NCBI GenBank assembly: GCA_047615865.1
Contig: JBLHIB010000037.1
Location: forward strand, 1 to 25,790
DNA: 25,790 nt
Direction: 5' to 3'
Source of the DNA: JADFAK01 sp047615865
Lineage (GTDB): Bacteria > Bacteroidota > Bacteroidia > Flavobacteriales_D > Sanyastnellaceae
The position numbers and the translations under genes were made by a program. Under the pieces are notes generated by a model. That model was not told the origin of the DNA. It searched no databases and saw nothing but the letters and a program-made list of their open reading frames with translations. Position 1 is the stretch's first letter. Every line of letters starts with the position of its first letter. Positions 16,919 through 25,763 of this stretch are shown one piece after another.

Positions 16919-17836
16919 ATGCGCTCTCAGATTAAAACATACTTTCAGACTTATTTGCGCTTGTCGCTTATATTTTTTGGCACTATTCTAATGAACTTTT
17001 CTAGCGCCGCTCAGTCAATTAGAAACTTGACCCTCGGCCCGTGCGATTTACATTCAATTGCCTATTGTGGCGCGCTTGAGATATTGACAGATGAGGGAGT
17101 CTTGGCCTTTTTAGATAATGTTTCAGGAGAGGAGGGTGGAGCTATCGTTGCTACTTTACTTGCTATAGGATACTCTCCAGAAGAGATCAGTGATATTATG
17201 GTTTACACGGATTTTTCTCCATTTATCAATCCGACTGTTTCTCATTGTAATCCCATTAATGGTGCTGTACTTTCGTTCGAAAATGATGCATGGAAAGGTT
17301 GGCTCGAAAGTTATATTGCGAAGAAGCTAGGTTCTTCGGATACTACTTTTGGTGAATTGCATCAGCAACGAGTAGGAAATGAGTTTTATGATCTGTTTAT
17401 CTTGGCGCGGAGCGCAAATGAGACACCAACTTGTTATTCGCATGAGACCCATGCTGATATGAAAATTACCGAGGCTGTTTTTAAGAGCTGTAGTCTTATG
17501 TCCTGCGCAGGGCATTTATATAGACAGTCGGTCGAAGTTGATGGTTTGTTGAAAATAGAGGCTGTATTTGATGATCCCAAATATTATAGCGGGCTCACAA
17601 TAGTAGCTTTTGACAAAGATTTTGTCAATCCGCAGTCTATTTGTCTGCGGGTGGCACCAAAGTCCAGTAAAACACATGAATCAAGGCTTGCTTTGTCCAG
17701 TGCGCGTTTGATAGAAATATCGGTTGATTGCTGTCGGCAAGATGAACAGTCATACTTGTTTAACGTCGGAAAAACCAAGCTCGTATCAAAAGGTCGCCGA
17801 GCAGCGATGGATTTTCTTGGCCTAACAGCGGAATAG
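16919..17836 (+). CDS. Secreted patatin-fold protein with degenerate catalytic motifs (putative pseudoenzyme)
   Basis: The protein has 305 residues with a signal peptide (hydrophobic segment about 14-30, likely cleavage after SSAA). The mature part follows the bacterial patatin layout: IRNLTLGPCDLHSIAYCGAL (34-53) corresponds to the usual I-K-N-L-x-x-x-GGG-x-x-G-I-A-Y-x-GAL; FLDNVSGEEGGAIVATLLAI (64-83) to the G-T-S-A-G elbow; EEISDIMVYTDFSPFIN (88-104) to the next helix; TFGELHQQ (143-150); SHETHADMKITEAV (174-187); and VDGLLKIEAVFDDPKYY (207-223) to the Asp-Gly-Gly strand. GGG has become Pro-Cys-Asp (41-43), the nucleophile Ser is Glu72, and only Asp208 persists. The frame is fully open, so this is not simple decay. 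Nine cysteines are unusual. Phospholipase activity is not expected; the role is unknown. Confidence 0.82.
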   Translation: MRSQIKTYFQTYLRLSLIFFGTILMNFSSAAQSIRNLTLGPCDLHSIAYCGALEILTDEGVLAFLDNVSGEEGGAIVATLLAIGYSPEEISDIMVYTDFSPFINPTVSHCNPINGAVLSFENDAWKGWLESYIAKKLGSSDTTFGELHQQRVGNEFYDLFILARSANETPTCYSHETHADMKITEAVFKSCSLMSCAGHLYRQSVEVDGLLKIEAVFDDPKYYSGLTIVAFDKDFVNPQSICLRVAPKSSKTHESRLALSSARLIEISVDCCRQDEQSYLFNVGKTKLVSKGRRAAMDFLGLTAE

Positions 17837-17840
17837 GCGA

Positions 17841-20800
17841 TTACCTCTTTTGCAGAACCGCTCGATGTGTGTTCTCCCCTTCAAGAATTAAGAGAAAATA
17901 TATTCCTGGCTTGATTGCATCAAGACCTTCATGGTACAAATACTTCCCATTGGAATATTGCACTTCAGATACATGAGCAAATCTCACCAAGGCGCCAGTT
18001 TCACTGTACAATCTGAATTCTGTTTCGTCTGACCAACGCGTTCCCGCATCTACAATAATACGAGAATCGAACGGGTTCGGGTATACACGTACTTGAGAAT
18101 CGCTTGTCTCTCCAATTTGGGTAATGTTTACTTCAATTTCATTGGACATGTCAGACGCACAATTGTTATTCATTGCTTTAGCAGTGTAAATTCCACCGGT
18201 ACTAGGCATGTGCGAATTGCTGTCGGCTCCAGGAATTAAATCATCATTCAGATACCACTGTAGACCCTCTTCGATGTTGGACGAAAGAAAAATGCCGTCG
18301 AATGTAATCGTTGGTGTATCTGGAGATTCGGTGACCCAAATCGACTCACTGGCCACTCCCATGCAGAAGAAATCATTCTCGTAGAAGTAAGTAACCTCGT
18401 GCGCTCCTGGTGTCAATAGGCCAGGGTTGATACTCGAAGAAATAGTGCCGTTCACCGCATATATGCCAGCCAAAGGATTGCCTGAGCTCAAATCAAACAA
18501 CGGGTCTGAAGAGCACAGACTATCTGGAAGTGCGAGAGAAACCTCTGGTACAGGTTTGATGTGAACAGTTTCGTTGGATTCAAGAATGCATCCGTTGCTG
18601 CCTTCGATAATTATGTGTAATGTGTTCTCACCTTCCTCGGCCATCCCAGGGTAGAATACATTCTCCATTATTCCTGGTCCGCTCACTTCTATAATGCTTT
18701 CGTCTTGGGCCGATAGGTAAACCGGTTCTTCATTGGCGCAATAGCTAGTCTCCAAACCTATATTGTTCGTTGGAAGCGAAAGCACCTCCAGTCCTATTGT
18801 TGTTGAATTGCTGCATCCTTCCGTTGAGATATAGGTGTAGTTCATTTCGAAATTTCCTGGGCCAGAGGCTTGTAAGTTAAATGCGTTGTTTTCTATCCAC
18901 GTGCCCCAGTATTCTCCGCCAACTGGAAGAGCAAAGTCTAGTTCAATCGTTTCGGTTCCGATGCATACTGCAGACATTTGCGAAGCGGAAACCTCTGGAA
19001 GATCATAGACAATCACTTCCATTGTTGTATTGCTTGCGCATCCTTGAGACATGCCATACGTATAGGTCAATTCATGCGTGCCTGCTCCTGCATCCATAGG
19101 AGAAAACATATTCGATTGAATACCTTCTCCAGACCACTGTCCGCCAGTTGGATACGCCACAAGAAAAGAGCCAATTGAGTTTGTACAGAATGGTCCGCTC
19201 TCTTCCAAAGTAACCGAAGCAGCATTATATACTGTAAGCGTGCGTTGAGCCTTAAAAACGCACATTTCAGGTGATTGATAAACGTAATTCAATTGGAAAT
19301 CACCTATCCCGGTCAGGTTAGGGTCAAATGTGTTGTTGTCGACTCCTGGACCTTCCCAATAGCCTCCACTTGGTGTTCCTTGTGGCAATGCTTGTGGTCC
19401 TGAGCTTGTGCATGCCGATCCCAATTCTGGAGCCGAAATATTCACCCACGGGTGCACATAAATATCGTTTGGATTGACGTTGTTGCCGCTCGGCGGATTC
19501 GTCGACTGGATACTTAATTTGTAGCCGTTTCCAGTGGGGATGTCACTGGGTATCTGAATTGAAATTGTTCCATTCGTCGTCGTTGTTGATGTCTGTCCCA
19601 CGGTATAAGGCGTCGTAAACGAACCATTTTCGTCCGATAACTTAACTAAATATGTATTTCCTGGTTGAGCAACTCCAGTTCCAGTGAAATTCACTTCTGT
19701 TTGCTCGCTCTGGCAAAATCCGAACTGGTCAACAAACAAATCAACACTCAAAGTGGCATTGTTTTCGCCTACAATTAAGGTGACAGGAATGATTAAGAAA
19801 GAAGCATTCGAAGCATTGGAGTTGATGACGACTTCTGAATTGTACGTTCCTTCAGACAGGCCTTGCGTATTGATATTGAAGAACAATTGATCGCTTTGTC
19901 CAGCCGGTAAAACTCCGTTGTTGGGCATGCCCGAATAAATCCAACTTACCTCTATCGGAGCGCTTAAAGCCCAAGATAAATCACCCATGCCATCATTTTG
20001 AACAGCAATGGAATGCATCACCATTGAATTGATATTTTGCGAAATTTCGAATGAGGAAGGCTCAAAAGTCAATATGGGTTCGGCGCTCAAATTCAAGTTA
20101 ACGGGGATATTGATTGTCGATTCGTCAGGATCATTGGAGCTTAATGTAATTGTTCCAAAATGTTCGCCTTCGGCAAATGCTGATACGTCGAAGCTTATAT
20201 AAATAGTGCTTCCTCCGCTAGGGGACTCGGTTCCAGAAGAAGCTGAAAAACTGATCCAAGCTTCGTCGGACTCCAAAGTCCAATCCAATTCCTGAAAGCC
20301 GTCGTTTTCTATAGCCAGTGCGATATCGATATCTGATCCCACCGATCCCGATTCGTCGATTTGCTGCGGATTAATTGCAATTTCTGCTGAAGGCACAGAA
20401 GTGGAGATGCAAGAAGAGAATTCCGATGAATTGCCATTTTGATCGGTGGCAATTGCTGTGTAGAATAACTCTTCAAAAGCCATGTCTCCTTGATAATTGA
20501 AGTTGATTGGGGAGTTTCCTTCAGCGTCAGTCGTGATTTCTTGAGATCCTAAAAGTATTTTCCCAGGCCCATATCCAGATTCTCCACAGGATTCGCTGAC
20601 AAAATATTCCAGCGAAATTGGAGTGTTTGCAATGGAATGCATGCTGCCAGATAGTTCAAGATATGAGCCTTCGGCAAATGCGGTTTCCAGGTCAGGATAA
20701 TTGAGAGCTGTATTTGGACCATCATCCTCATCCATATAGTCGTTTTCTTGCGTCATGCCATCAAACCCAATGTCAATTCCCATTCCTGAAATACCATAGA

Positions 20801-23201
20801 TAGAATTCCCTTGAATGGTGTTGCCATTTCCTGCACTGCCAAGGAGTAATATGCCATGTAAACGCGAGTATGCGATCGTATTTCCTTGGCCTTCCGTTCC
20901 GCCTATCCAGTTGTTGTTTGCGCCGTCGTTGAGGTATATGGCCGCCATACTTTGATCTTCGTCTGGAACTAGACTTGAGCCCTCCGTGTTCACGCCAATA
21001 TAATTACCCTGAATGTAATTGTCATGGGTAGATCCCTCAAGTATTATGTGGGCAACACCAGTGCTAAGCGAACCAATAGTATTTCCTGAACCCAAAGCTC
21101 CAATGTAATTGGAATGTGCTTGTCCATAAATAGAGATCGCCGAGTTACACGTTCCAATTGCCTCTGTTCCTATTGCATTGATTCCAAAATAGTTGTTCAA
21201 TACAAGGCTATTCCAAGATCCCTCACCCTGAATAGCAATAGTCCCATTGTAGCCTCCGGCAAATATATTTCTTGCTGCATCCTCAACTCCTCCAATTTTA
21301 TTATTGGCAGAATTGATAATGCTCAAAGCTGTATTCCCGTTGTTGTCTATTGATGCTGTGCCGTCGGCGGATAAGCCGAAATAATTTCCTTGAATAGCAT
21401 TGTTATCTGAGTTCTCGACGTTTACTGGGCCCAATAGAATGTTTCTTTGGGAAGGATCCAATCCTCCAATTCTATTGTTGTCACAATCAATAATCTCTAT
21501 TGCCGTGCCACCTGTATCTTCGATTTCATTGGACAGACCGTCACTTGAAGTACCAAGCCAACAGCCTTCAATAACATTGTTCCCTTCGGTCGTGAAAGTA
21601 ACCGCAGGTCCATTTTGTCCTTTGATGACGATTCCTCGCATTCCCGATTGTCCGCCATTAAAAGTAATTGCCGGGTTTCCGTTGAACTCCCAAACTACTC
21701 CAAATTGAGTATTGAATCCTTCATCAATGGAAAGGGAGTTCACGGCTGCGTCAGGTTCAGTCCAAGCGTCAAAGAACACAGGATCATTTATGGTGCCCCC
21801 TGAATTTTGAATATTGAATTTGGGGCCTGATACGTCGAAATGAACAGTAAGAACCGAATCAGCATAACGAGGCAATCTTGCATTCGACTCTTGAATCAAA
21901 GCGTGCAGATTGCACTTGCCCGATTCAGTAGCACATACACCATCTCCCGGATTGGCATCGTATTGAGTCCCTTTTCCATCTATGGTAAAAGAACTGACAT
22001 AGGCTTTAGAAAAGTGTATTGGTACGCGCACGAGGTTTCTATTCGGACTACCAGAAGTTTCCGAAGGATAAGTATTCCATACAGTATAATACAAGTGGCA
22101 ATCTTGATCAGAATACATAAAATTTCTTGATGGATCGTTGTGATCGATGATAGTAGGGTACATCCCATACTCATCAAGAGACGAGTTGTTCAAAGCTGAA
22201 TCATCAGGGAAGTTCATTTCTACAATGAGCTTGAGTCCAGTCCAATCTATCAAATTATCGGAAAGTTGGTAATAGAACCCGCGAACATATCGGTCTTCCT
22301 CGCGATTATATTTGGCCGAAGGCCCAACCAGCATCCACATATCGAAATACGTATTGTAGGTCAAACTGGCCATTTGTTTGCCCATCCCAATGTTGTAAAA
22401 GAGGTGATCCTCCAAAACAAAATTTTCGGTATAGGGATTTACACTTGTCGTATTGTAGCCGTTTCCATCGAATATTCTCCAACTTTTTGGATCACTTAGA
22501 TCGGCAGTACGCATTACGCAGGTGCCCCCACCTTGTTCGTATGAAGTAGTTCCATTTACATTTTCTTCCGTATAAAATAGGCAATAGTAAAGGCCGTCGT
22601 TGGGATTCTTAACAATGTTGGATGGTCCAAAAGCACCTTGTCGACTTTGCAGAGTGGCATCGTATACATAGGGTACGCTAGCAACCAAGTGGTCTGGAGC
22701 ATTCAAGTGCGAAAACGTGCGGCCAGAATCCACGGATTCGACCAAAGTAATACCGTTGTACCAGCATTTCATTATGTCGGAGCTAAGACATTGACCTTCG
22801 TAATCGTAGGCATGCCATTCGCTGTGAACAAGTCCGTATACCGTTTCACCGTCCTCAGTCCAGGTAGAACCTAGCCATTCGGCTGAGTTGAATTTAGCAG
22901 GGTCATCGTCCCAGTCAGAATCAAGAATAGGAGCAGAGCAATCAATTTGCAAATTGTCAAAGTCGTCACCCACCATCCGAAATGCAGTGGTATGCATGTT
23001 GATCAATTGAATTTGGCCATCGGCATCACGAAAGACTCGCGGAGTGCCATCTACTGACATCTGCATGGAGCAGTTGTCAGTGCTCCAGTCAAATACAGTT
23101 TCCTTATCTCCCGTTATGGTGACTTCTCCTGGATACATCATTTGCGCGTAAGCGCTGATCATATAGCCAAATCCGAGTAAAAATGCGATAGCTGATTTCA
23201 T
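17841..23201 (-). CDS. 1786-residue T9SS-secreted multidomain protein (propeller-like, beta-helix, BACON-like, Ig-like repeats)
   Basis: Signal peptide MKSAIAFLLGFGYMISAYAQ. Residues about 25-395 look like a beta-propeller resembling GH43/sialidase-like folds (GLVHSEWHAYDYEGQC, SRQGAFGPSNIVKNPNDGLY), without a catalytic set I can assign. About 400-840 form a right-handed beta-helix opened by a CSLREA-like motif (GDGVCATESGKCNLHALIQE) and carrying repeated NN-x-IGG and IQGNYIG rungs. About 935-1155 are two BACON/choice-of-anchor-like domains (SAEIAINPQQIDESGSVG...; PILTFEPSSFEISQNI...). Next come an Ig-like domain (about 1155-1250), five repeats of G-x-W-x-G-x-G-x-x-x-N-x-F type (about 1254-1615) and a Por-type sorting domain (about 1704-1786, VRVYPNPFDSRIIVDAG). 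This is a large exported, surface-attached or released protein; polysaccharide binding or adhesion is plausible inference. Its stop is 4 nt from that of the convergent patatin-like gene. Confidence 0.9.
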   Translation of the reverse strand: MKSAIAFLLGFGYMISAYAQMMYPGEVTITGDKETVFDWSTDNCSMQMSVDGTPRVFRDADGQIQLINMHTTAFRMVGDDFDNLQIDCSAPILDSDWDDDPAKFNSAEWLGSTWTEDGETVYGLVHSEWHAYDYEGQCLSSDIMKCWYNGITLVESVDSGRTFSHLNAPDHLVASVPYVYDATLQSRQGAFGPSNIVKNPNDGLYYCLFYTEENVNGTTSYEQGGGTCVMRTADLSDPKSWRIFDGNGYNTTSVNPYTENFVLEDHLFYNIGMGKQMASLTYNTYFDMWMLVGPSAKYNREEDRYVRGFYYQLSDNLIDWTGLKLIVEMNFPDDSALNNSSLDEYGMYPTIIDHNDPSRNFMYSDQDCHLYYTVWNTYPSETSGSPNRNLVRVPIHFSKAYVSSFTIDGKGTQYDANPGDGVCATESGKCNLHALIQESNARLPRYADSVLTVHFDVSGPKFNIQNSGGTINDPVFFDAWTEPDAAVNSLSIDEGFNTQFGVVWEFNGNPAITFNGGQSGMRGIVIKGQNGPAVTFTTEGNNVIEGCWLGTSSDGLSNEIEDTGGTAIEIIDCDNNRIGGLDPSQRNILLGPVNVENSDNNAIQGNYFGLSADGTASIDNNGNTALSIINSANNKIGGVEDAARNIFAGGYNGTIAIQGEGSWNSLVLNNYFGINAIGTEAIGTCNSAISIYGQAHSNYIGALGSGNTIGSLSTGVAHIILEGSTHDNYIQGNYIGVNTEGSSLVPDEDQSMAAIYLNDGANNNWIGGTEGQGNTIAYSRLHGILLLGSAGNGNTIQGNSIYGISGMGIDIGFDGMTQENDYMDEDDGPNTALNYPDLETAFAEGSYLELSGSMHSIANTPISLEYFVSESCGESGYGPGKILLGSQEITTDAEGNSPINFNYQGDMAFEELFYTAIATDQNGNSSEFSSCISTSVPSAEIAINPQQIDESGSVGSDIDIALAIENDGFQELDWTLESDEAWISFSASSGTESPSGGSTIYISFDVSAFAEGEHFGTITLSSNDPDESTINIPVNLNLSAEPILTFEPSSFEISQNINSMVMHSIAVQNDGMGDLSWALSAPIEVSWIYSGMPNNGVLPAGQSDQLFFNINTQGLSEGTYNSEVVINSNASNASFLIIPVTLIVGENNATLSVDLFVDQFGFCQSEQTEVNFTGTGVAQPGNTYLVKLSDENGSFTTPYTVGQTSTTTTNGTISIQIPSDIPTGNGYKLSIQSTNPPSGNNVNPNDIYVHPWVNISAPELGSACTSSGPQALPQGTPSGGYWEGPGVDNNTFDPNLTGIGDFQLNYVYQSPEMCVFKAQRTLTVYNAASVTLEESGPFCTNSIGSFLVAYPTGGQWSGEGIQSNMFSPMDAGAGTHELTYTYGMSQGCASNTTMEVIVYDLPEVSASQMSAVCIGTETIELDFALPVGGEYWGTWIENNAFNLQASGPGNFEMNYTYISTEGCSNSTTIGLEVLSLPTNNIGLETSYCANEEPVYLSAQDESIIEVSGPGIMENVFYPGMAEEGENTLHIIIEGSNGCILESNETVHIKPVPEVSLALPDSLCSSDPLFDLSSGNPLAGIYAVNGTISSSINPGLLTPGAHEVTYFYENDFFCMGVASESIWVTESPDTPTITFDGIFLSSNIEEGLQWYLNDDLIPGADSNSHMPSTGGIYTAKAMNNNCASDMSNEIEVNITQIGETSDSQVRVYPNPFDSRIIVDAGTRWSDETEFRLYSETGALVRFAHVSEVQYSNGKYLYHEGLDAIKPGIYFLLILEGENTHRAVLQKR
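18357..19440 (-). repeat. Five diverged Ig-like repeats within the giant T9SS protein
   Basis: The translated repeats contain GGYWEGPGVDNNTFDP, GGQWSGEGIQSNMFSP, GGEYWGTWIENNAFNL, EVSGPGIMENVFYPG and AGIYAVNGTISSSINPG. Each is followed by a G-x-x-x-(L/M)-x-Y-x-Y-like strand and a Cys. They are conserved at protein level only, unlike the fresh DNA repeats at 1-741. Confidence 0.7.
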
Positions 23202-23224
23202 CCTTTATTCCATTGTTTTCGAGT

Positions 23225-23232
23225 CAAATGTA
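23225..23232 (-). promoter_or_regulatory. -7 promoter core of the giant T9SS gene
   Basis: On the minus strand TACATTTG (23232..23225) is an exact TAnnTTTG match, 23 nt before the ATG at 23201. No TTG is seen at the -33 spacing. Confidence 0.45.
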
Positions 23233-23255
23233 GATGGACGCCCACGAAATGAGTG

Positions 23256-23263
23256 TAAGTTTG
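23256..23263 (+). promoter_or_regulatory. -7 promoter core of the response regulator/kinase unit
   Basis: TAAGTTTG is an exact TAnnTTTG match, 51 nt before ATG 23315. No convincing -33 element is seen. It lies 23 nt from the divergent core at 23225-23232, so the two transcription units would share one short control region. Confidence 0.4.
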
Positions 23264-23314
23264 AGGCCTATGGATTGGTAGGATCAACAGAAAATAATAT
23301 CTTCACTGAAAGGC

Positions 23315-23737
23315 ATGCATATGAAAAAATTCCAGATTTTGTATATAGATGACTCCAAAGAAGACCGAGAATTACTTCGGACTATCGTTGGTACAATTGC
23401 TAGTGATATTGAGATTCTTGAACAGGCCGATGGCGAGACGGGATTGATGTTTCTTCAGAATGACGAAATAGCTACTCCCGATCTAGTTCTATTGGATTTA
23501 AATATGCCTGGAATGCATGGTATTCAAGTGCTCAAGACAATTCGAGATGATGAAAAACTGAAAAGTTTGCCTGTAATCGTATTTACAGTTTCAACGGCGT
23601 CCAACCATATTAAAGAGGCATTCCGTGCTGGAGCGAATGCCGTGATAAATAAGCCTTTGGACTTGTCGGAATACAAGCAAGTATTCATTGATACATTCCA
23701 TTTTTGGCGCAATATTTCTCGACTACCCTCTAGTTAA
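23315..23737 (+). CDS. Single-domain CheY/Rcp1-like response regulator
   Basis: The 140-residue protein is a receiver domain with no output domain. Landmarks are the acidic pocket YIDDSKEDREL (Asp12-Asp13), the phospho-acceptor in PDLVLLDLNMPGMHG (Asp61), Thr91 in VIVFTVST and Lys113 in NKPLDLSEY. It resembles the Rcp1-type regulators that accompany phytochrome-like kinases. ATG 23315 gives MHMKKFQ; the second ATG at 23321 is an equally good start. The kinase gene begins 17 nt downstream, so this is the likely phosphorylation partner. With no DNA-binding part, it presumably acts through protein contacts. Confidence 0.93.
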   Translation: MHMKKFQILYIDDSKEDRELLRTIVGTIASDIEILEQADGETGLMFLQNDEIATPDLVLLDLNMPGMHGIQVLKTIRDDEKLKSLPVIVFTVSTASNHIKEAFRAGANAVINKPLDLSEYKQVFIDTFHFWRNISRLPSS

Positions 23738-23754
23738 ATCTCGGATAGAACATT

Positions 23755-25707
23755 ATGAATTCCCCCAATTCAGATTCTAATCAGAAGTATCAGATTGAAA
23801 TTGACCGATTGAAAGGTGAGCTTAAACAGACGCGCCAGACTATTGTCGAAAAAGATAAATTCTTAGATGGATTGACCCATTGCTTTGAAGGAGTGTTGTT
23901 TTTGTACAATATTGCTTTGGGACAATTTATATTCGTAGGTGAAAATATCGAGCAGATATATGGCTACACCAAAGATGAACTGAACCAGATGCAGGGAGGT
24001 ATGTTCGCATTGATTTACGAGGATGATCTGCCAAATGTTATGGGCGTGATGGCTAAAATGGCCGAAATTGGTCCAAGCGAGAAGTTCAAACTGGAATACC
24101 GAATTAAGCGAAAAGATGGACAGATAGTCTGGACAGCGATTTGGGCTACTCCTCATTCTTATACCAGTGAAGGTGCTGTGGAAACCATGTCTGGTGTCAA
24201 GTTGGATACCAGCGCTCTCAAGGCTGTGGAAACCGAGAATGTGGTTTTCGATAATATGATTGAAGCCATGTTCGCTCAAGAGGAAGTGGGGATAAGCATT
24301 TCTAACGCTAAAGGCAAATGGACGCGGGTAAGTAAGCAATTTGCCAAAATGCTGGGATATGAGGTTAGAGAGTTAATAGACTTGACTTATTCGAAAATCA
24401 CTTCTGAAGAGCACCTAGGGCAAGATCATAAAGATTTCAAGTTGATCATGTCAGGTGAGAAGGATGTTTATGACGTTGAAAAGGAATACATAAAAAAGGA
24501 TGGAAGTAAATTGTGGGTGGGAATTCATGGCTTCTCGATAAGGAACATCGATGGAAAACCAGAGTACCTGCTGAGCATGATTTCCGACATTAGTAAGGAT
24601 GTCGAGCACTTGAAAAGAGTGGAAGAGTCTGAGAATCGATTTAAAAATATCGTTGAGAGTTCAAGAACTTGGTTCTGGGAGGTCGATTTGAAGGGACATA
24701 TTGTGTATTTGTCTAAGAATCATGAGTCATTAACAGGATACGGAATCAATGAGTTGATTGGCACTTCTGTAGTGGAAACTCGCGTTGAAAGTCAAAAAGA
24801 AGGTTTCCGTGAAATGTTAATTTCATTGCGAGAAAACCCAACTGTTTTTGTGGATCTTGCTGGTCAATATAATTGCAAAGATGCTCGAATCATGGATATC
24901 ATATCTAGCGGAATTCCTGAGTTCAATGAGAATGGAGAAGTATTTTGTTATCGAGGATCGACTACAGATATATCCGATAGACGAAGTGCCGAAAGAGAAG
25001 CGGAAAAGTACATGGCAGATCTAAAGTCATCCAACAGGGAGCTCGAGCAATTTGCCTACGCTGCCTCCCATGATTTGCAGGAACCTGTGCGCTTGATGAG
25101 CACATATACCCAGTTATTGAAAGAGAATATCGGAGCAGATTTGGATGAAGGGAATCTTCGAATCATGCATCACATTGTGAACTCTAGTCGAAGGATGAGA
25201 GATTTGATCAATGGATTAATGGAGTTCTCCCGAGTGGGTAAACAAGAGCTTCATTTAGAAAAAGTCAACTGTACTTCTATTATCAATGATGTGGTGGACG
25301 ACTTTTGTCAAAAAATCCAAGAGTCGAGCGCAGAAGTCGCAATTGGTGAATTACCGGAGGTCCTATGTGATCCTTTATTGGTAAACATCGTCTTTCACAA
25401 TTTACTTTGTAATTCCATCAAGTTTAGTAAAAGTGATGTGCCCATTAAAGTTGAGTTCGCCGCTAAAGTATATGATCAAGTTGCAGAATTTACAGTAACC
25501 GATAACGGAATTGGGATAAAAGAAGAATACCTCGACGTGATTTTTAAGATATTTAAACGTCTGAATTCAAGAGATGATTATGAAGGCCACGGAATCGGTA
25601 TGTCAGTAGCTCGAAAGATTATTGAGCTTCATGGGTGCAAAATCTGGGTAGAATCCACATTTGGAGAAGGCACAACAGTTCACTTCACTCTTCCTCTTTC
25701 ACGCTAA
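23755..25707 (+). CDS. Three-PAS hybrid-free sensor histidine kinase (phytochrome-like C-terminus)
   Basis: The 650-residue protein has no clear membrane segment, so it is probably cytoplasmic. A short coiled coil (about 10-36) precedes three PAS modules: about 37-152 (GYTKDEL, IKRKDGQIVW), 165-285 (GYEVREL, IKKDGSKLWVGIHGF) and 290-412 (GYGINELIG, GSTTDISDRR). The transmitter has the H-box FAYAASHDLQEPVRLMSTY (His439), N-box VFHNLLCNSIKFS (Asn553), G1 DNGIGIKEEYLDVIFKIFKR and G2 EGHGIGMSVARKIIELHGC. His replaces the usual Thr in the G2 motif (GHGIGM). The H-box type and the small receiver gene just upstream match phytochrome-like kinase/Rcp1 pairs. The signal sensed is not evident, and no cofactor residue can be assigned. 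Confidence 0.94.
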   Translation: MNSPNSDSNQKYQIEIDRLKGELKQTRQTIVEKDKFLDGLTHCFEGVLFLYNIALGQFIFVGENIEQIYGYTKDELNQMQGGMFALIYEDDLPNVMGVMAKMAEIGPSEKFKLEYRIKRKDGQIVWTAIWATPHSYTSEGAVETMSGVKLDTSALKAVETENVVFDNMIEAMFAQEEVGISISNAKGKWTRVSKQFAKMLGYEVRELIDLTYSKITSEEHLGQDHKDFKLIMSGEKDVYDVEKEYIKKDGSKLWVGIHGFSIRNIDGKPEYLLSMISDISKDVEHLKRVEESENRFKNIVESSRTWFWEVDLKGHIVYLSKNHESLTGYGINELIGTSVVETRVESQKEGFREMLISLRENPTVFVDLAGQYNCKDARIMDIISSGIPEFNENGEVFCYRGSTTDISDRRSAEREAEKYMADLKSSNRELEQFAYAASHDLQEPVRLMSTYTQLLKENIGADLDEGNLRIMHHIVNSSRRMRDLINGLMEFSRVGKQELHLEKVNCTSIINDVVDDFCQKIQESSAEVAIGELPEVLCDPLLVNIVFHNLLCNSIKFSKSDVPIKVEFAAKVYDQVAEFTVTDNGIGIKEEYLDVIFKIFKRLNSRDDYEGHGIGMSVARKIIELHGCKIWVESTFGEGTTVHFTLPLSR

Positions 25708-25734
25708 GGAGGGTTTTAGCAAAAAAATATACTA

Positions 25735-25763
25735 CGAAAAAACCCCGCGACTTGCGCAGGGTT
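25735..25763 (-). terminator. Intrinsic terminator hairpin at right edge
   Basis: AACCCCGCG (25741-25749), loop ACTTG, CGCAGGGTT (25755-25763) pair over eight of nine positions. Read on the minus strand the stem is followed by a run of six T, the form of an intrinsic terminator for a leftward transcript from beyond the right edge. Read rightward, it closes the kinase gene 34 nt after its stop but is followed only by AATATAT, so termination in that direction would be weaker. Confidence 0.6.
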
